A DNA stretch of 64,000 nt from Embiotoca jacksoni (Eukaryota > Chordata > Actinopteri > Embiotocidae): contig JAKOON010000008.1 of NCBI GenBank assembly GCA_022577435.1, forward strand, positions 640,001 to 704,000, given 5' to 3'. Below, piece after piece: positions 13,520 through 31,937 of this stretch (position 1 is the first letter of the stretch; each line of letters begins with the position of its first letter). A model generated the notes under the pieces. It made no database searches and was not told the DNA's origin. It worked only from the letters and a program-made list of their open reading frames with translations. Both the position numbers and the translations under genes were made by a program.

Positions 13520-13636
13520 CCACACCCCACTTCCACTGTGTATTGTTCCAATGATATATATGTATATTTACATATATATATATATATATACATATGTATA
13601 TATATATCATTGGAACAATACACAGTGGGGGTGTGG
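13520..13636. repeat. hairpin inverted repeat with AT-rich core
   Basis: Left arm 13533-13561 and right arm 13600-13628 are perfect reverse complements over 29 bases. The complementarity resumes outside with CCACACCCC at 13520-13528 against its complement at 13628-13636, separated on the left by an extra few bases. The loop is a short TA/CATA-rich stretch. This looks like a foldback or MITE-type element, or a palindrome grown around a (TA)n tract. No target-site duplication is evident. Confidence 0.85.
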
Positions 13637-18401
<4,765 letters not shown>

Positions 18402-21400
18402 TTAAACCTTGTGACAATCCAAATCTAGTAACCAACAATAACACTGCCCTTATTAAGTGGTTCATTACCATAATTTTGGTTGCTGTACATCTCTAACAAA
18501 CATGGACACATACACATACAAACACACGCACATAAACACTAGCACAAAATGCTTTGACAAGTGGAAAATGTGGGGCACTTAATGCTCCCAGACTCCCCTG
18601 TGTTCACTAATGAGCGAGACAGATAGTTTACCTGTGTGGCTGTACTGAAGGTGTACGTCTGAAAGTTCAGGCAGGTGACACCTAAGAATCCTGGTCAGGA
18701 CAGATGGTCCTTATGATCTAGCTTTTCTATGTCAAGGCTATGGATAGATTTATGTATCTCACAGTTTTCATCAGTCATTTAGCCAGTAAACTCTTACCTA
18801 AAGAGGGTACTCAGAAACGGTGGTAGAATTAAAAAACAAAGTCAAACAAAATCTATACCTAATGTTTTTGTCATTTTATATGCTGCACAATTATTTACAT
18901 TTCTTTGTCATTTTTTACTGAATACTTTTACAGTGCTACATAAATAGCAGCACAGACACACAGCACTGTATTAAAATGTTGGTTTCCGTGCATGGAAACA
19001 TTCGACAACTTTGTATTCCATGTTGACAAATATTTTTACATGTAGTATTTGATTTTAGTGATGCTGTAAGCTCCAAATGGTGAGTCTGTTCAGTGAGCCA
19101 TCCTTCACTTTATGAATTATTTTGGTGAATTCCAACTTGGTTCTTTTTATTGTGGTTTAATTGGTACCAAACTCACCAAGATATGGGAACACTGCAACTT
19201 TGCAACAACAAAGTCTGACATACAGTTTACAAGAAAACTCAGTAGTTTTTCCATACCACTGACATTATTGTTGGTAAAACTGAAAGTGGGCCCTTAAATG
19301 TGAGACATTTTGCATTTCACATGAGAACTTTGTACAAGCAAAATATAGCAAATATGGTAGGTTTACAATGACAGAAGACATTGTGGCCATAAGTGAAACT
19401 GTGATTACCAACAATGCTAAAACAGTGTAACAGTTGCACAAGTAGGGATAAGTAAATGAGCAAACTGACTTGATAATGTCAGTTACATAAAGCTTAAGAC
19501 AGTGATATTGTATCTTTACAACATCACACAGCCTTGCTCCAATACTCAATAGTCAGACAGCTCACAATGAGATTGTAGTCCACTTCTTAATCGAAATGAA
19601 GCTAAAGTCCAAAATCTCTGCAATCATAATCATATGAATCCTATTATTACAGATGGGTATCATGTCCAAAAAAATATAAAAAATGTGGACTTTACAGTTA
19701 CAAGTTACATAGAAAAGTCCCCTTATATCTACAACTGTAAAATGTCACAATATGATTGTCAAAGCTCAGTCAAACTTTTGATGTGTCATTGGACCAGATT
19801 GTTTGATTTCATTGTTCATTCAGAGCAAATGTACTTGGATTCTTCTTGTAAACAGGTTAACTAGATCAGAACTTCAACCACAGTCTAAGTAACTGTGCAT
19901 GGAAACCACTGGCCACATGACACTCTATTCAGACCAATGAGAGTTGAATCACACTGCTTCCTCATTCTTAGATCTTTACACTTCACTTTCCCACACTCTA
20001 GGATCCTTACTTTTCTTTATCTCAGTCTCTGTCTTTCTTTCTCTCCTTGTTGCTGGAGGGCACGAGCTCCTCCAGTGATTAAGCCATCTGGAGGCCTGTC
20101 TGTCTGTCTTTTACTGAGAAGAAGACGACGACTGTTGGTGATACACTTCCCCAGGCTCTCATTGTGCGCCTCTGCCATACCGAGATGACAGTTTTGATGG
20201 CTGGTGAAGGCGAGGTGCTATTTCCCATGTGCAACAATATTACCAGTTTAACTTGTGCCGAGGTGCATTATCACCTTGTCACCCAAAAGTGCAAATAGTG
20301 TAGTTTTCAAAGAGCAATTAAGTGTAATAGCTGCTGTCAAGCCCTGCGGATGGTACCTGTTGCTCACTCTCTCTTTTCTCTTCAACAGATATGATAGCTC
20401 TAAAAAATACCCCCACACACTAATTCCCTGTATATCAAGGCTGTGCCTGTGAAAGGTCCTTTCTGAAAAGGCTTTATATTTTCCCATGGTCCTTTCTCTC
20501 AGCCATCTTCACTAATACCACCAATGATATTGGCCACATCATGTTTCCTGGAAGTACAGTACAGTGAATGAAAGGCAGTATCGAGTTGCACTTGATAAGG
20601 AAATGGAGACGAATGCTGGATGATTGCAAAGTTACATGACAATTATTCTATTCATTATTTTAGAAACAGGATGGAGAAGCAGGAGTGAAGACAGCGTGGG
20701 AGCTTGAGATCACATTCATAGAGTATAGATGCGTGTGTGTATGTTTGTGCGTGTGTTCACTTGCAAATCATGTGCTTTTATGTATATATGCAAGTCTGTA
20801 TACCCTTTCCCCCTGTGCGCTCATAGCTACGTTAGTGTGCATCGTATTCAATATTGCAAAACATGAAACAATGGGTTATAAATTGGCCTTCTAACCCGAT
20901 ATATTTGACATGATCTCTGCTTCCCATCTCGTTAGTTTGCTGTTTGTTTCTTTTCTTCCCTGACTCCTGTAGACTTTGTTCGGTTCGAGTTGCTCCTCTT
21001 AAGAATGCAACGTTCCCATCCCCAGGCGCCCTGGAGATGTGAAGAGGATGCCTCAGAGGAGTTGTACTCATAAAGCTCCTCATCCTCCGAGGAAGAGACA
21101 GGGAGAGACAGCCGCGAGAGTGAGAGAGAGAGAACAGTACCGCCAGGCAAAGACACAGGCATAATAACTACACTTACACAGCTAGTCGACACATAATGAG
21201 ACAATGCTGCTGCAACTTCAAGGAAAAACACAGATATATAAAAAAAAACAACAGAGCACGGCTGAGGGAGAGGAAAACAGGGGGTTGTGGGGGTAAAAAA
21301 AAAAAAAAAAAAAAAATGAAGAAACTATGTCAACTTTTATTTCCTCTGTTATTCCACATCAATGGAGGCATGCAGCGATACTAATAAAAACAAAAATATA

Positions 21401-22354
21401 CACAGGTATAGACACATAAGCAGCAAGCTTCTGTGTTTGAAAGGCTCTGTGGCAATTAAGGACAAATAACTTGCATTATTTCCCGTAGTGAAGAATGATC
21501 CCAACCACTCTCTAAAAACATGTTTAATTTAAACATCAAAAACCACTGAGAAACAAATAAATATGGCTCAAATAAACAAAGTTGTGAGGGAGACAGAGCA
21601 CAAACCGCGGGGGGAATAAGAATAAGAATAGCGAGCAATGAGACAAATAAGCCAGCAACATTATAACATTAGCAGTTAGAAAATACACTTAATTCCTCAG
21701 CAGAGATGGATATAAACTGCATTGTTGCGTTGCAAATCCCAGCGACCGGATTTAAACTGCTGCATTGTTTTATTAGGGAAATATGGGGGTGGAGGAACAC
21801 TGCTTATTCTAATTACTGTGATTTAATCAGGATTAGAGAGGTTACCTGGATGAAGCTAGGGGGCATCCACGGCAAGGTCACATGCTTTTAGACAGACTGG
21901 TTACATGCAGTGGGATGTTTCACAGGGCTGGTCCTTATCGAAACTCATCTGTGACAATGACTTCAGCTTCTATAACAATGACTTTCTTTGCTCTTGCATG
22001 AGTAAACACTGGCCTATTTGTTCTGCCTCTCTTTCCCTCTTGTCTCTATCTTTATTTCTTTCCTCCCCCCCCTCCTGCCTAGTTAAACAGCAGGCCGAGG
22101 GAATCCATTTTAATCTGATTAATAACTTAGTTGATCACATATAACCCAATTTTCATTCAGTGCCGTCCTTGTCTGTCCGGCCACACCCACGCTGACCTTT
22201 GCAGTTGCCACAGTAACAATAAAGCACAATAAGCACCATTGTTCTGTCAAAAAAGCTGAAGATGTTTTACATCATAACAAAAATTTTATGTCCCCATCAT
22301 TTTAAATGGGATACTTTTCACAAAAGGCCAGGCACACAATTGAACGAGTGTGTT

Positions 22355-22356
<2 letters not shown>

Positions 22357-22424
<68 letters not shown>

Positions 22425-22436
22425 CGTGCGTGTGTG
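22357..22436. repeat. (TG)n microsatellite
   Basis: A pure TG run that ends in a few CGTG units, typical of a decaying CpG-containing TG repeat. Confidence 0.97.
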
Positions 22437-23384
22437 GTGAGAGGGGGGTTCCTGGGTTGCAGAGATGGGAACAACTTTTCTCCTGCTTTCACAGTAATAT
22501 GAATCGCCCTTTTAAAACAGATATGGTTACATATTAGTTTTGAAAGGTACAGTAACTGGCTCAGTGTTAAGCTGCCCTCCAACACTGGTGCTCTTTGTTC
22601 CTGGCCGAGCTAATAACTGGCCCCTGATCCTCATCTCTTACTGGTTATGGAAGAACACTCAGCTTATTTTTTTTTTTCTTCATCTTTTTCCCCCCTGAAT
22701 GTATCTTTGATTACACCGTTATATGAGCTTCATTTTGTCATTTCAATTTCAATCAATGTGTTTAGCGCTGAGAGATTTGTATTCAGGATTGGCAATTATG
22801 ATTAGAATGCCACAAAGTAAGCCTTGTGAGTTTTTGCAATGACAAGTGAAAGAGAGAGAAAAAATATCCTTCCGTCCTTTCTTTCCCTCTTTTTTTTCTC
22901 TCTCACATACACACAGGAAATATGAATCAAATATTCATGAAGTGGGCTGAGGTTCTCATACACCCATATGCTTCCTCATTCAAGCAGCTTGCAGTGGACA
23001 GAGGCATCCATCCAGCTTGTATGACACAGCCGAGTGTGACAGAGAGCATGAAAACACCCCTCCGCCACCTATCACCACAACCGCTGCCATTACGATAATC
23101 ATCAAATAGGTCATTGAAAATATGCACTCCTCTTCTTTGATCTCCTCTTTTTCCGGTGTCCTTGTTGCCCTCCACTGTACCCCACACCTTTGTCTTCCTT
23201 TTAATAATCTGTTGTGAGAAAGATGGGTCTTTCGAGCTCTATGATTCACTGGCCAGGAATCCTTGTAAAATCAGGGCGCCATGCATTTGCCAGTTTCCAG
23301 AAATTGTAAGTACTTTATGGCTTATAGTTTTTTATTATGCCGTGGTAGGAATGAAAAGGGTGCTGTAAGGGGATGGTCCAGAGG

Positions 23385-23410
23385 TGGGGTGGCGGGGGTA
23401 GGGGTGGGGA
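23385..23410 (+). other. G-quadruplex-capable G-run cluster
   Basis: At least four runs of two to five G with loops of one to three bases on the + strand (pattern GGGG-TGGC-GGGGG-TA-GGGG-T-GGGG). The + strand is the sense strand of znf536, so the structure could form in the pre-mRNA. Confidence 0.6.
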
Positions 23411-26400
23411 TTAAAACTGAAGGGATTAGCACCATACTTTAAGTTAAATCTTTTTTAATGTGAAACCTCATCCCTGCTCATTCTGGGGTAACCACTCTTA
23501 TTAACTGCTTCTCTATCACTCCCTTTTATACGGCCTATTTTTTCACTGAGCAACTTTAAGTAGAGGCTTTTGGACACGGCCGCACACCGCTAGCTCTGCC
23601 AGTTACACAAACAACGTCCCTTTTTAAGCATTTAAACACAGAACAATGGCAAAGCACATTGCTGCTCACATTAATGCTTTTGTATATAGGAGGGAAAAAA
23701 AGCAGAGGAGAAGAAAAGAGATAAGCAGAGCTTGGCGGCACAGCCCCTCCATCCCTCCATCTCTCTCTGTTCCTCTTTCTCCCAGTCGCTATCTTTATGG
23801 AAAAAAAAAAGTCTCTCTTTCCATCATCAAATCCAGGCTGATCTGTATGCATCGGGGGCTAAACAGACAAACATCATATTCTCAGTCTCCAGACTCTAAT
23901 TGACTGAACAAGGATTGGTCACACTTTTTAAGAAGCGTTCCATAATGGATTTCCATGTTTGTGTCTCTTTTAACTGTCAGTGCAAAGGGAAGGCATAAAT
24001 GTTGTCTTTATTACCAAAAACAACAGCCCTCTCTCTTTCTGTCTCCCTCTATCTTTCTGTCGTTTTTTTTTTTTTTTTTCTCGCCATAAAAGATAATATC
24101 TGTGCTATGGTCGGCATTCGTTGCAAGGTCAACTCTGCCCGACAGATGACAAATGATCTCAAGATGGCCACATCATCTGTCCTGTAGTTTTTGGCCCCAA
24201 AAGAGATGAATGTACACATCTATTTTGTCTTTATTCTTCCGCACTTCTTTAATTTTATTATCATGTCGTGGTGGGAGGGAGGGCATCCACCTGATTATCC
24301 GTCACACCAACTATAAGTGCTCTCAAAAAGCAAATGAGAAGTGGTAGGGTGGTGGGGGGAGACAAGAAGGGAATCTTTTCAAAAAATCTGCACTTATCGT
24401 GTTTCTGTATCAGGAAGCAGACTTGGCAAGAGATAGAGATTCAGTATTATGGACAAGCTGCTCATCAGATGGGAGTTGGGTTTATTTCTGTGGCCCACCA
24501 GCCCCCCACCCCCCAAACTCCCCTCTATCCATCCATCAAAACCTCCCATTCTCTGCCACCCCTCTTGTTTGCTTCTGATCCAAAATGTGTCTCATTTTCC
24601 CTGACTGGACAGCTACATCACAAATGCCCAAAAGAACTTGGCGTCTTTGTATAGACAGAACACAACTTTTCCTTTAAATCATTTGATTGATTTTTCTCAC
24701 TGTTTGTTGTTGTGTTTTTCTTCTTCTTCTTCCCTTTATCGTTCTCTTTTTTTTTCTTTCTCGAGGCTCATTATCTACAGTATGGCGCACATAGCAAAAA
24801 CATGCGTACACATACAGAGCTAATTCCATCTCCAGCAGTGACGGCCACTTTTGACAAAACACTAAGTGCATTTCTTAATTATCTGACTTCTCTCTAATAC
24901 CATTGTCATCTTGCAGACAATCCTTCTCCTCGCTCTCTGATGTTGTTATTATGTTCTCATTTGGACGCTGGCTCTCTGCAGGTAGTCAGCCCCCTCCTCC
25001 CTCCCATCATATCTGTCCTCCTCTTCCTCACATATTCTCCTCATTCTCGTATGGTCCTCTCAGAAACTTTATTCTATCCCCTCGTCTATAATAAATAATG
25101 CATCACTGGTATGAAGTCATATCATTTTATCAGGCAACATTTTTAAATTGAAAAAAATTAATTGTTTAAGTTAACAACTTGGAAGACACACATGTTCATG
25201 TAAAACTTAATTTTAAGTACAAAGAAAAATGTAATCGTTTCATCCTCCTTTTGCTTCTGCATCCATTCCGTGACAAACACCATCCGTCCATCACTGAACA
25301 CCCCCTACCCAGCCTTACTCCACCTCCTCTTCCTCCTCCTCATCTGACAAAAAAAGAACAAAAAAAACTGTGCTCAGCTTGTTAATTAAGAAAACAAATA
25401 TTCAGCAACTTCATCACAAGTGAGACAGCAGACAACATTTTCATACATTTTTTTTTCTACTCGGCTGTTTTTTCCTCTTTGTGAAAGAGTGCCATCAGCT
25501 TACCTAAAGTTTTTGAAGAACACGTCTTTTTTCCAGGCTGTTACCTTGAACACAAAGCAGTGCTTCGTTGGGAGAGGGTTGTCTGTTCATTTCCATTAAG
25601 TATTAAAGGTTTACAAAGAAAATGCAGGAAGCTTCTTAAATTCCATGCAATTTCAGAGCAGTTTTTATGTTGTTGAGTTACTTAGAATCTATCTAGTGTG
25701 GTCCTCCAGTAGATTCCCTTACACAATGAAGTCTAGTCTATTGGCTTTTTGGGGAATGCAGAGGTTGCAGTATTGGATCTTACACCTATTGAAGCTGACG
25801 CAGTATAACAAAGCATGCAGGGCCAAAAGTAATGATCATATACAAATATCAATATAAGAAAGAGTGTGTGCTAAAGAAGACGCATGGCTATTGATGTTTA
25901 AATAACTGTAGCGTCAGAGAGATGGAGAGAGGGGGAAAAATGTGAATCATATTTTCTCACTGTGTCTCGTAGAAAAACAAAAGCACCTACTCGAGCACAT
26001 CCCGTGAGGCGCAAACAGTGAAGTCAAGGGCAAGATAAAAACGACACTTCTCTTTCTTTTCTTTCTCTTTGCTGAACAAAAACACAAATAAATATACAAT
26101 CAGTTAATGTGCCGTTTTATGGGCAATATCTGTCCACGCCGGTGCTCTCTCTTCAAAGAGAAAAAGACAGGAGTGTTTGACGACGACGCAAACTCTGATG
26201 ATAAAAAACAGTAAAAAGTTATGTCTTCAGAAGGCTTTTTTTCCCCTCTCCTCTGTGTGTCTTTTAATTTGTCTGGGCATACGCAGCTGTATTTGCATTT
26301 CAAATACTCATATTTGAAGAGGGTGGTTTAAATGCCAAGACGCAAATCGATGACAATCACCTCGACTCAAAAGCATCAGCAGAAAACCTCAATCCTCGCC

Positions 26401-26755
26401 GCTGACATTAAAGCTAAAATGGCCACAACAGAAATACAAAACAAATGTATATTTATCTTTGCTGCTTCCTTTCCTTTTTTATTTTTTTTCCTCCCCTCCA
26501 CCCTCTCATTATTTTAGGATCATTATTTGAATATCAGGTCATATACTGATATACATATACAATGTCCCTAACAAACTAAAATAAGAGAAGAATCAGCAGG
26601 GTTCAGAATGAGGAGAAATTGATTCAGTGACAAACAGTCGGGGTGCATACACATACCCCCCCAACCCCCACCACCCACCCCCAGCTGCCTTTTCATCTCT
26701 TTTCCATATTCATTTCTGTAATTTACAGTAAATCCAATAGCTGTCAGTCACACAT

Positions 26756-26829
26756 GCACACAAACACACACACACACATACATACACGCACACAGACACA
26801 CAAAAGATTAAAAAAAAAAAAAAAAAAAA
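26756..26829. repeat. imperfect (CA)n followed by poly(A)
   Basis: Interrupted CACA/CATACA units are followed about 20 bases later by an A20 run. The structure could be a microsatellite or the tail of an old retroposon. Confidence 0.75.
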
Positions 26830-27489
26830 CGCTGTAAATTTACTGTGTTGGGAAACAGCTGCTGCAACATTTACAGCAAAGACCACTCTAAAATATTAAA
26901 GATATGTCATCACCGGCACTCGGCCCCTGCATCTGTAACCATCTGCTTTCTATTAAAACATTACACCCAAAAAAAGCACATGCAGCCCGCTTGCTTGGCG
27001 ATGCTATTTCCAGTCTTTTTTTTCTTTTCTTTTTTTTTTTTTTCCTTCCAGATCTTTTCAGTCAGGGGGAAACTGCATTGGTGCAGACAAACAACCTTTT
27101 GAGTTCTACTGAACCACCACAGCTGACTGGAAACACTAAATACAAATAATTCCTTAATATATGGTGGAGCTATTATGATGATATAAAGCAGCTGGTATTA
27201 AATACCACAGGATACTTACATATTCAAAAATACATGAGGTAAGTTTAGGACTGCCTGTCTTCAATTCACAGAATACAATTTTCTACCTGTTTAGACTAAG
27301 ATACATCTTACTGACCCAAATCGATAGCATATCACAGTGATGTTTGTTAGCATGTCTTAAGGGCTTTTTATCTGAAAATGTTTTTTTTTTTATTTTACTA
27401 TTGTATTTTCCTTATGATTAATAATAACCCGAGGTCACATTACATAACCCTTCTTTTGATTTATTTCATTACATTACTGGTCCCATCCG

Positions 27490-27565
27490 TATGTCCTTGA
27501 GCAAGACACTGAACCCTGAAGTTGCCATGACTAAGAGCATCAGCTAAATGTCTAAAATGTAAAAT
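27490..27565 (+). repeat. 3' end of a degraded SINE/LINE-tail repeat
   Basis: The segment has the words CCTTGAGCAAGACACT, ACTAAGAGCATCAGCTAAATG and CTAAAATGTAAAA in order. I recognise these as the 3' portion and TAAATG-type tail of a widespread fish short interspersed repeat. Only about 75 bases remain recognisable. The exact family is not determined. Confidence 0.6.
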
Positions 27566-30287
27566 TACAGTCCTCTATTCCCTGATGTCCTTGGGTTACT
27601 CAGGGGTGTGGAGGCGTACAATGACTCAGAGTGTTTGGGGCGATGACATCTGTCCTGTTAGAACAGATACTGAGAAGAAAAAAAAAGGAGAGTGAGAGCT
27701 GGGCTTCTGAAATCAGCGCTGCAAAATATTATGTTACAACTGAACAGAGAGAGATGGGAGGAGAGACTTATGGGCCGAGTCAAAGGTAAACAATTACAAC
27801 ATCGTGAGTCATTTTCTTGGAGCATGGCTAAAGGAAGATCATCTCTTCCTCTTAATAGGTAATTTCCTTTGTCTTGTGAGGATCATATCACATGTTGTTG
27901 CTTCCAACGGGTGGTCTGCTGAGGGAAATGTCAAATGAGAAAGAGAGGGAAAAAAATTACAGATTGAAACTTGGCTGGAAAACTTTCACAACGCCGTTCC
28001 TTGAGAAACATTCTGTTCAAATTAAACAAGCGCCTGTTTGTGAGGAATGCATCAACAGATTTGGAGGGACATTTCCCAGTTTATGTCTTTTTTTATATTT
28101 CTTGCTTTCTGTCATCTTGTCTGTGCAAAACTAGTTGTCCTTTTTGGGGCTGTCATCTTCCCTTCCTTCATTTGCAACCTCCCTCTTGTTTTCTTTCTCT
28201 CGCTCTATGTCTCTCCGTCATTCTCCCTTGTGATGTCACTATCTCGGCGTGAATCATTAGGATATCAGTGTTCAGCCAGTGACAGAAAGCGCCTGATTAA
28301 CAAGCTCTCTTGTTTTTCCTCTCCTCTTTATCCTCCTCCCTTTTTCCTGAAACGAGGTCTCCCGCTGCTCCCAACGACATTTCTCCTCATTCTACCCCCC
28401 CCTCCTCATCATCCCTCCTTCCCCTCTCTTCTTCCCTGTCGTGGATGGCAGGGAGTCACAGGTGTGTGACAATAATTACACATACACTCAGAAAAAAATA
28501 ATGTTGTTTCCTCCATTTAATAAGTTTGCTGTAAAATAGGCAGCGAGATAGAGAGGGAGGCAGAGAGCTTAAATCTTGTCGGGTACCCCAACCTCTAACT
28601 TAATCATATGGCTCTTAAGAGCAGGCTGCCACCAGCTGGGGCTCCGTAATATGCATGCAATATGTGTGTAAAACGATACGCTTTAATTTTGAGCCCACTT
28701 TAAGCAGCAACAAAATCTGTTTATATGGGAGACATTTAAAAAGAAGAGAGGGATGGAGGGAGGGTGAGCGGAGGATTGGGTTAACTCTTGCTCTCCAGGC
28801 CTGACAAAAGCCATCTGTCGGGTGTCAACTACTATCACTGTACACATTGTAATGTATAGAAAGTAGAAAACAAATGGGAAAAAATAAGTTAACTCGTATA
28901 AAATGGGGTATAAAGTGAGTCACAGGTGTTTTTTTTCCACGCTTCTTTCCTTCTTAAAAAAAAATACACATTTTCTTTACTATGTCCCTTCAAGTTACTT
29001 TGAAGCCAGACTTACAGCTTACTTTTGAAATTAAAAAAGGAACATATTTGCCCATTTTAAGTTCAGTCATGAGCATTTAATGTTTTTTATACTAAAATCC
29101 CTCTCAATTGTGATTAGACCAGTAGTCCATGTTGTCTAATTTCAGTTGTTTTAAATATACTATAGTTATATACATTATACTGTATAGGTTACTGAGTCAG
29201 ATGGATGACTTTACGATGTATTTGTTTATGCTGCTGTTTCCTCAGTACTCCCGCTGTCCTCCGAACTGAATTGCAGAATACGTTATGACATGAACGTTTC
29301 TGCTTACAGGAAAGAGTGCAAGGTAGACTTAAGATATTTCCTCTTAAGGCACTTAAACGTAATACTCTTGTTTTAGCATGTGTCTATGTGTTGATTGATG
29401 ACTCAGATTGATTTGGGGAGTTTTAGCAAAGTTACAAATGTTAGACAGAAGCTTTCCGTGCTCTTTCTGGTCAAACAAGCGTTTGACACCAACCTGATCA
29501 TGGTTAATTGTTGCAATGAAATGGCTTTTGGGAATCTCAAGGGAATGGAAAAGGTAGAGACAGACTGAGCTGCCGTTTTGCTTGTATCTAGTGCACAGAC
29601 ATGGGATATCACTAAAGAAAGAGAGCACAGAAAAAAAAGCAGGAGTGAGGCATTCTAGGACAAAGGAAGCAGGCGGCTTTTGGGGAAGGAAGAAATGAAA
29701 GGGGAAATAAGAGGGAAAGGAGTGGAGGGGAGAGGAGTGTGTAAACTCAAAAAAAAAAAATCCTCTGTTCGGGAAATCGGCTGTTGCTGCCGCCACCAAC
29801 CCTGACCACTCTACATATGCTTTTGTTCCCTGCTCGCTCTCACTTGCACCCTCCTCTCCTTAACCCCCCCCCCCCCATCCCCCTCTCCCCCTCCTCTTCT
29901 CTTCTTTTTTCGCCTGGTCTCTTTGGTGATCCAGTACGAGAGGAGCGGGGGCTATCAAAGCCACCACTGTCTGTTTCAGACTTCAAAACCCGGGGCCCCC
30001 GTCCATCCGTCAGCCCCAATCATCATATCTGCAAGGCCCCAGCGGAAAGCCTCATACACTGTAGGAGAAATATTTGATCTGTCCTCTTTGCAAGGATCAA
30101 CAGTCACACAAATGACAGGGGCGCCCCGGCATTGCGAAAGGAGGAGGAAGGAGGAGGGAGGAAGAGGAAGTGGGAGGACTGGAGGGGTGCTGGTGGGAGA
30201 GGCCAATAAGTGCTGCGATAATGAGGGAGTAAAGAAATTAAATTTAAAAAGATACACCTTCATTGGCCTTCATGAGGTTATTACCTT

Positions 30288-30440
30288 AAAACAAATGAAT
30301 AGTGACTGAAATACAAAGCAACATTTTTGAAGACATTTTTGTGACTGTTAATAACTATTATTAACATCCGAGAAGGTCCATTTTACTCTAGCTGAAGACA
30401 AAAATGTTGCTTTATATTTCAGTCACTATTCATTTGTTTT
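30288..30440. repeat. 42-bp near-perfect inverted repeat (MITE-like hairpin)
   Basis: Arms 30288-30329 and 30399-30440 are reverse complements at 41 of 42 positions, the single difference being C/T at the 27th base. The loop is 69 bases and shows no further pairing that I can see. The total of 153 bases and the high arm identity suggest a recent foldback or miniature inverted-repeat element. No obvious target-site duplication flanks it. A long double-stranded RNA hairpin would form in the pre-mRNA. Confidence 0.88.
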
Positions 30441-30899
30441 TCCTCATTATCTTTATTTTTTTTCCTTTGCGTTCTGTTTTATTTAATTATGCTATGAATC
30501 ATGAAATAGGAAACAAAATGAATGTGATATTATACAGACTAAAACTACCTTATTTTAACAACATTTCCTCATAAAGAGAACAGAAAAAAATATATTTCCA
30601 ATAACTTCTAAAATGACATATATCCTTAACCAATTTATTGGGTTCTGAGAAATTTTAGTGGGCATTTTTACGGAATTATTCTTATATTTAAAAAAAATTA
30701 ATTATAGATTAATTGATAATATAAATTACTGGTTACATCGCTTGAGTCCCATATATATGGGGATAGAGGAAGAAAAAAAAATGCTGTTATTTTACGGCAG
30801 CCTGACCACTGACATGTTTGTGAGTAAGGTCACGGTTCACCCTGCTTTTTGTTTGTCACTACACATGAAATATTAGTGCTCAGAATAGACTAATAGGGC

Positions 30900-30956
30900 T
30901 GTATCTATCCATGTATCCATCAATCTATTTAGCCATCCATCTGTCTATCTTACTGT
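30900..30956. repeat. degenerate (ATCC/ATCT)n tetranucleotide repeat
   Basis: A run of TATCCATG, TATCCATCA, AGCCATCCATCTG and CTATCT units. It is an imperfect tetranucleotide microsatellite. Confidence 0.7.
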
Positions 30957-31619
30957 CATATGACAGCTATTTATAGACATCACTGTGTATGTCTCTGGCA
31001 GACGGTTGGTATAGTTAGCTTTTAAATCCTGTATGTGAGATCAGACTACATAATTACCTATCACATTAAGCCCTTTACGTCCGCGAGACTTAGGCCCCTC
31101 TTTCTCACTGTCTGTCTACCTGTCTCTCTATCCGTCTCACACACACAGGGCAGCAGCAGTGGAGCAGCTGGTAGCATTACTGACACACAGTGTGCCGAGG
31201 CGGTGGAGAGGTGGGGGTGAGAGAGGAAATCAAACGGAGGGAAGACGAATATACGATTTGAAGGAGAGTCTATGTTTGTGTCGATGACTAACTTCAATGG
31301 GGTTTTGTTTAATTGACCCTCGCGCACATAGAGCATACCACAACTTCCTAAACACACAGACACACACCAGTGCCTTTGGCATGAATCTGTTCAGACAGAC
31401 TGCTATCAGCGATACAGGCATGTCACTCATCACCCCATCACATCCAACAGAATAATCAGCAGGATTTCGTGTCAGGCTTCATGGACATGTATGCATGTGC
31501 CAAGCTGCAAGTCCAAGGTTCCTAAGGTTGAATGTTTCCACAGCTCATCAGCGTACGTCTTACGTCTTAGTACGGTACATAGTGTAATGGAAGATTGTAC
31601 CAGAGTAGACACTAATCTG

Positions 31620-31622
<3 letters not shown>

Positions 31623-31661
<39 letters not shown>

Positions 31662-31677
31662 CGTGCGTGCGTGCGTT
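31623..31677. repeat. (TG)n with CG-rich (CGTG)n end
   Basis: Pure TG units pass into GCGCGCGTGCGTGCG units. The alternating purine-pyrimidine sequence is a strong candidate for Z-DNA formation. Confidence 0.95.
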
Positions 31678-31849
31678 ATTGCATGTGTGTGTGCATGCGT
31701 TATTGCATGCGTGTGTGTCCGTACGTGCGCACATGTGTGTCTGTGTGTGTCTTATTGTAACATTAAGAACAAAAGGGATGATCCACACAGGTGTAATGTA
31801 GATTAGTGGAGAACCAGACATAGAGGCATACATTATGCGTCACACACTT

Positions 31850-31850
<1 letters not shown>

Positions 31851-31935
<85 letters not shown>
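31851..31935. repeat. (CA)n microsatellite, about 41 units
   Basis: Uninterrupted CA run. It lies only about 170 bases from the TG tract at 31623 in the opposite phase, so the two could pair as a loose inverted repeat. Confidence 0.97.

Positions 31936-31937
<2 letters not shown>

Noticed and set aside
20053..20076. Small hairpin CTGGAGG/CCTCCAG as a possible microRNA precursor
   Set aside because: The arms are only 7 bases with no extended pairing, which is too short for a pre-miRNA.
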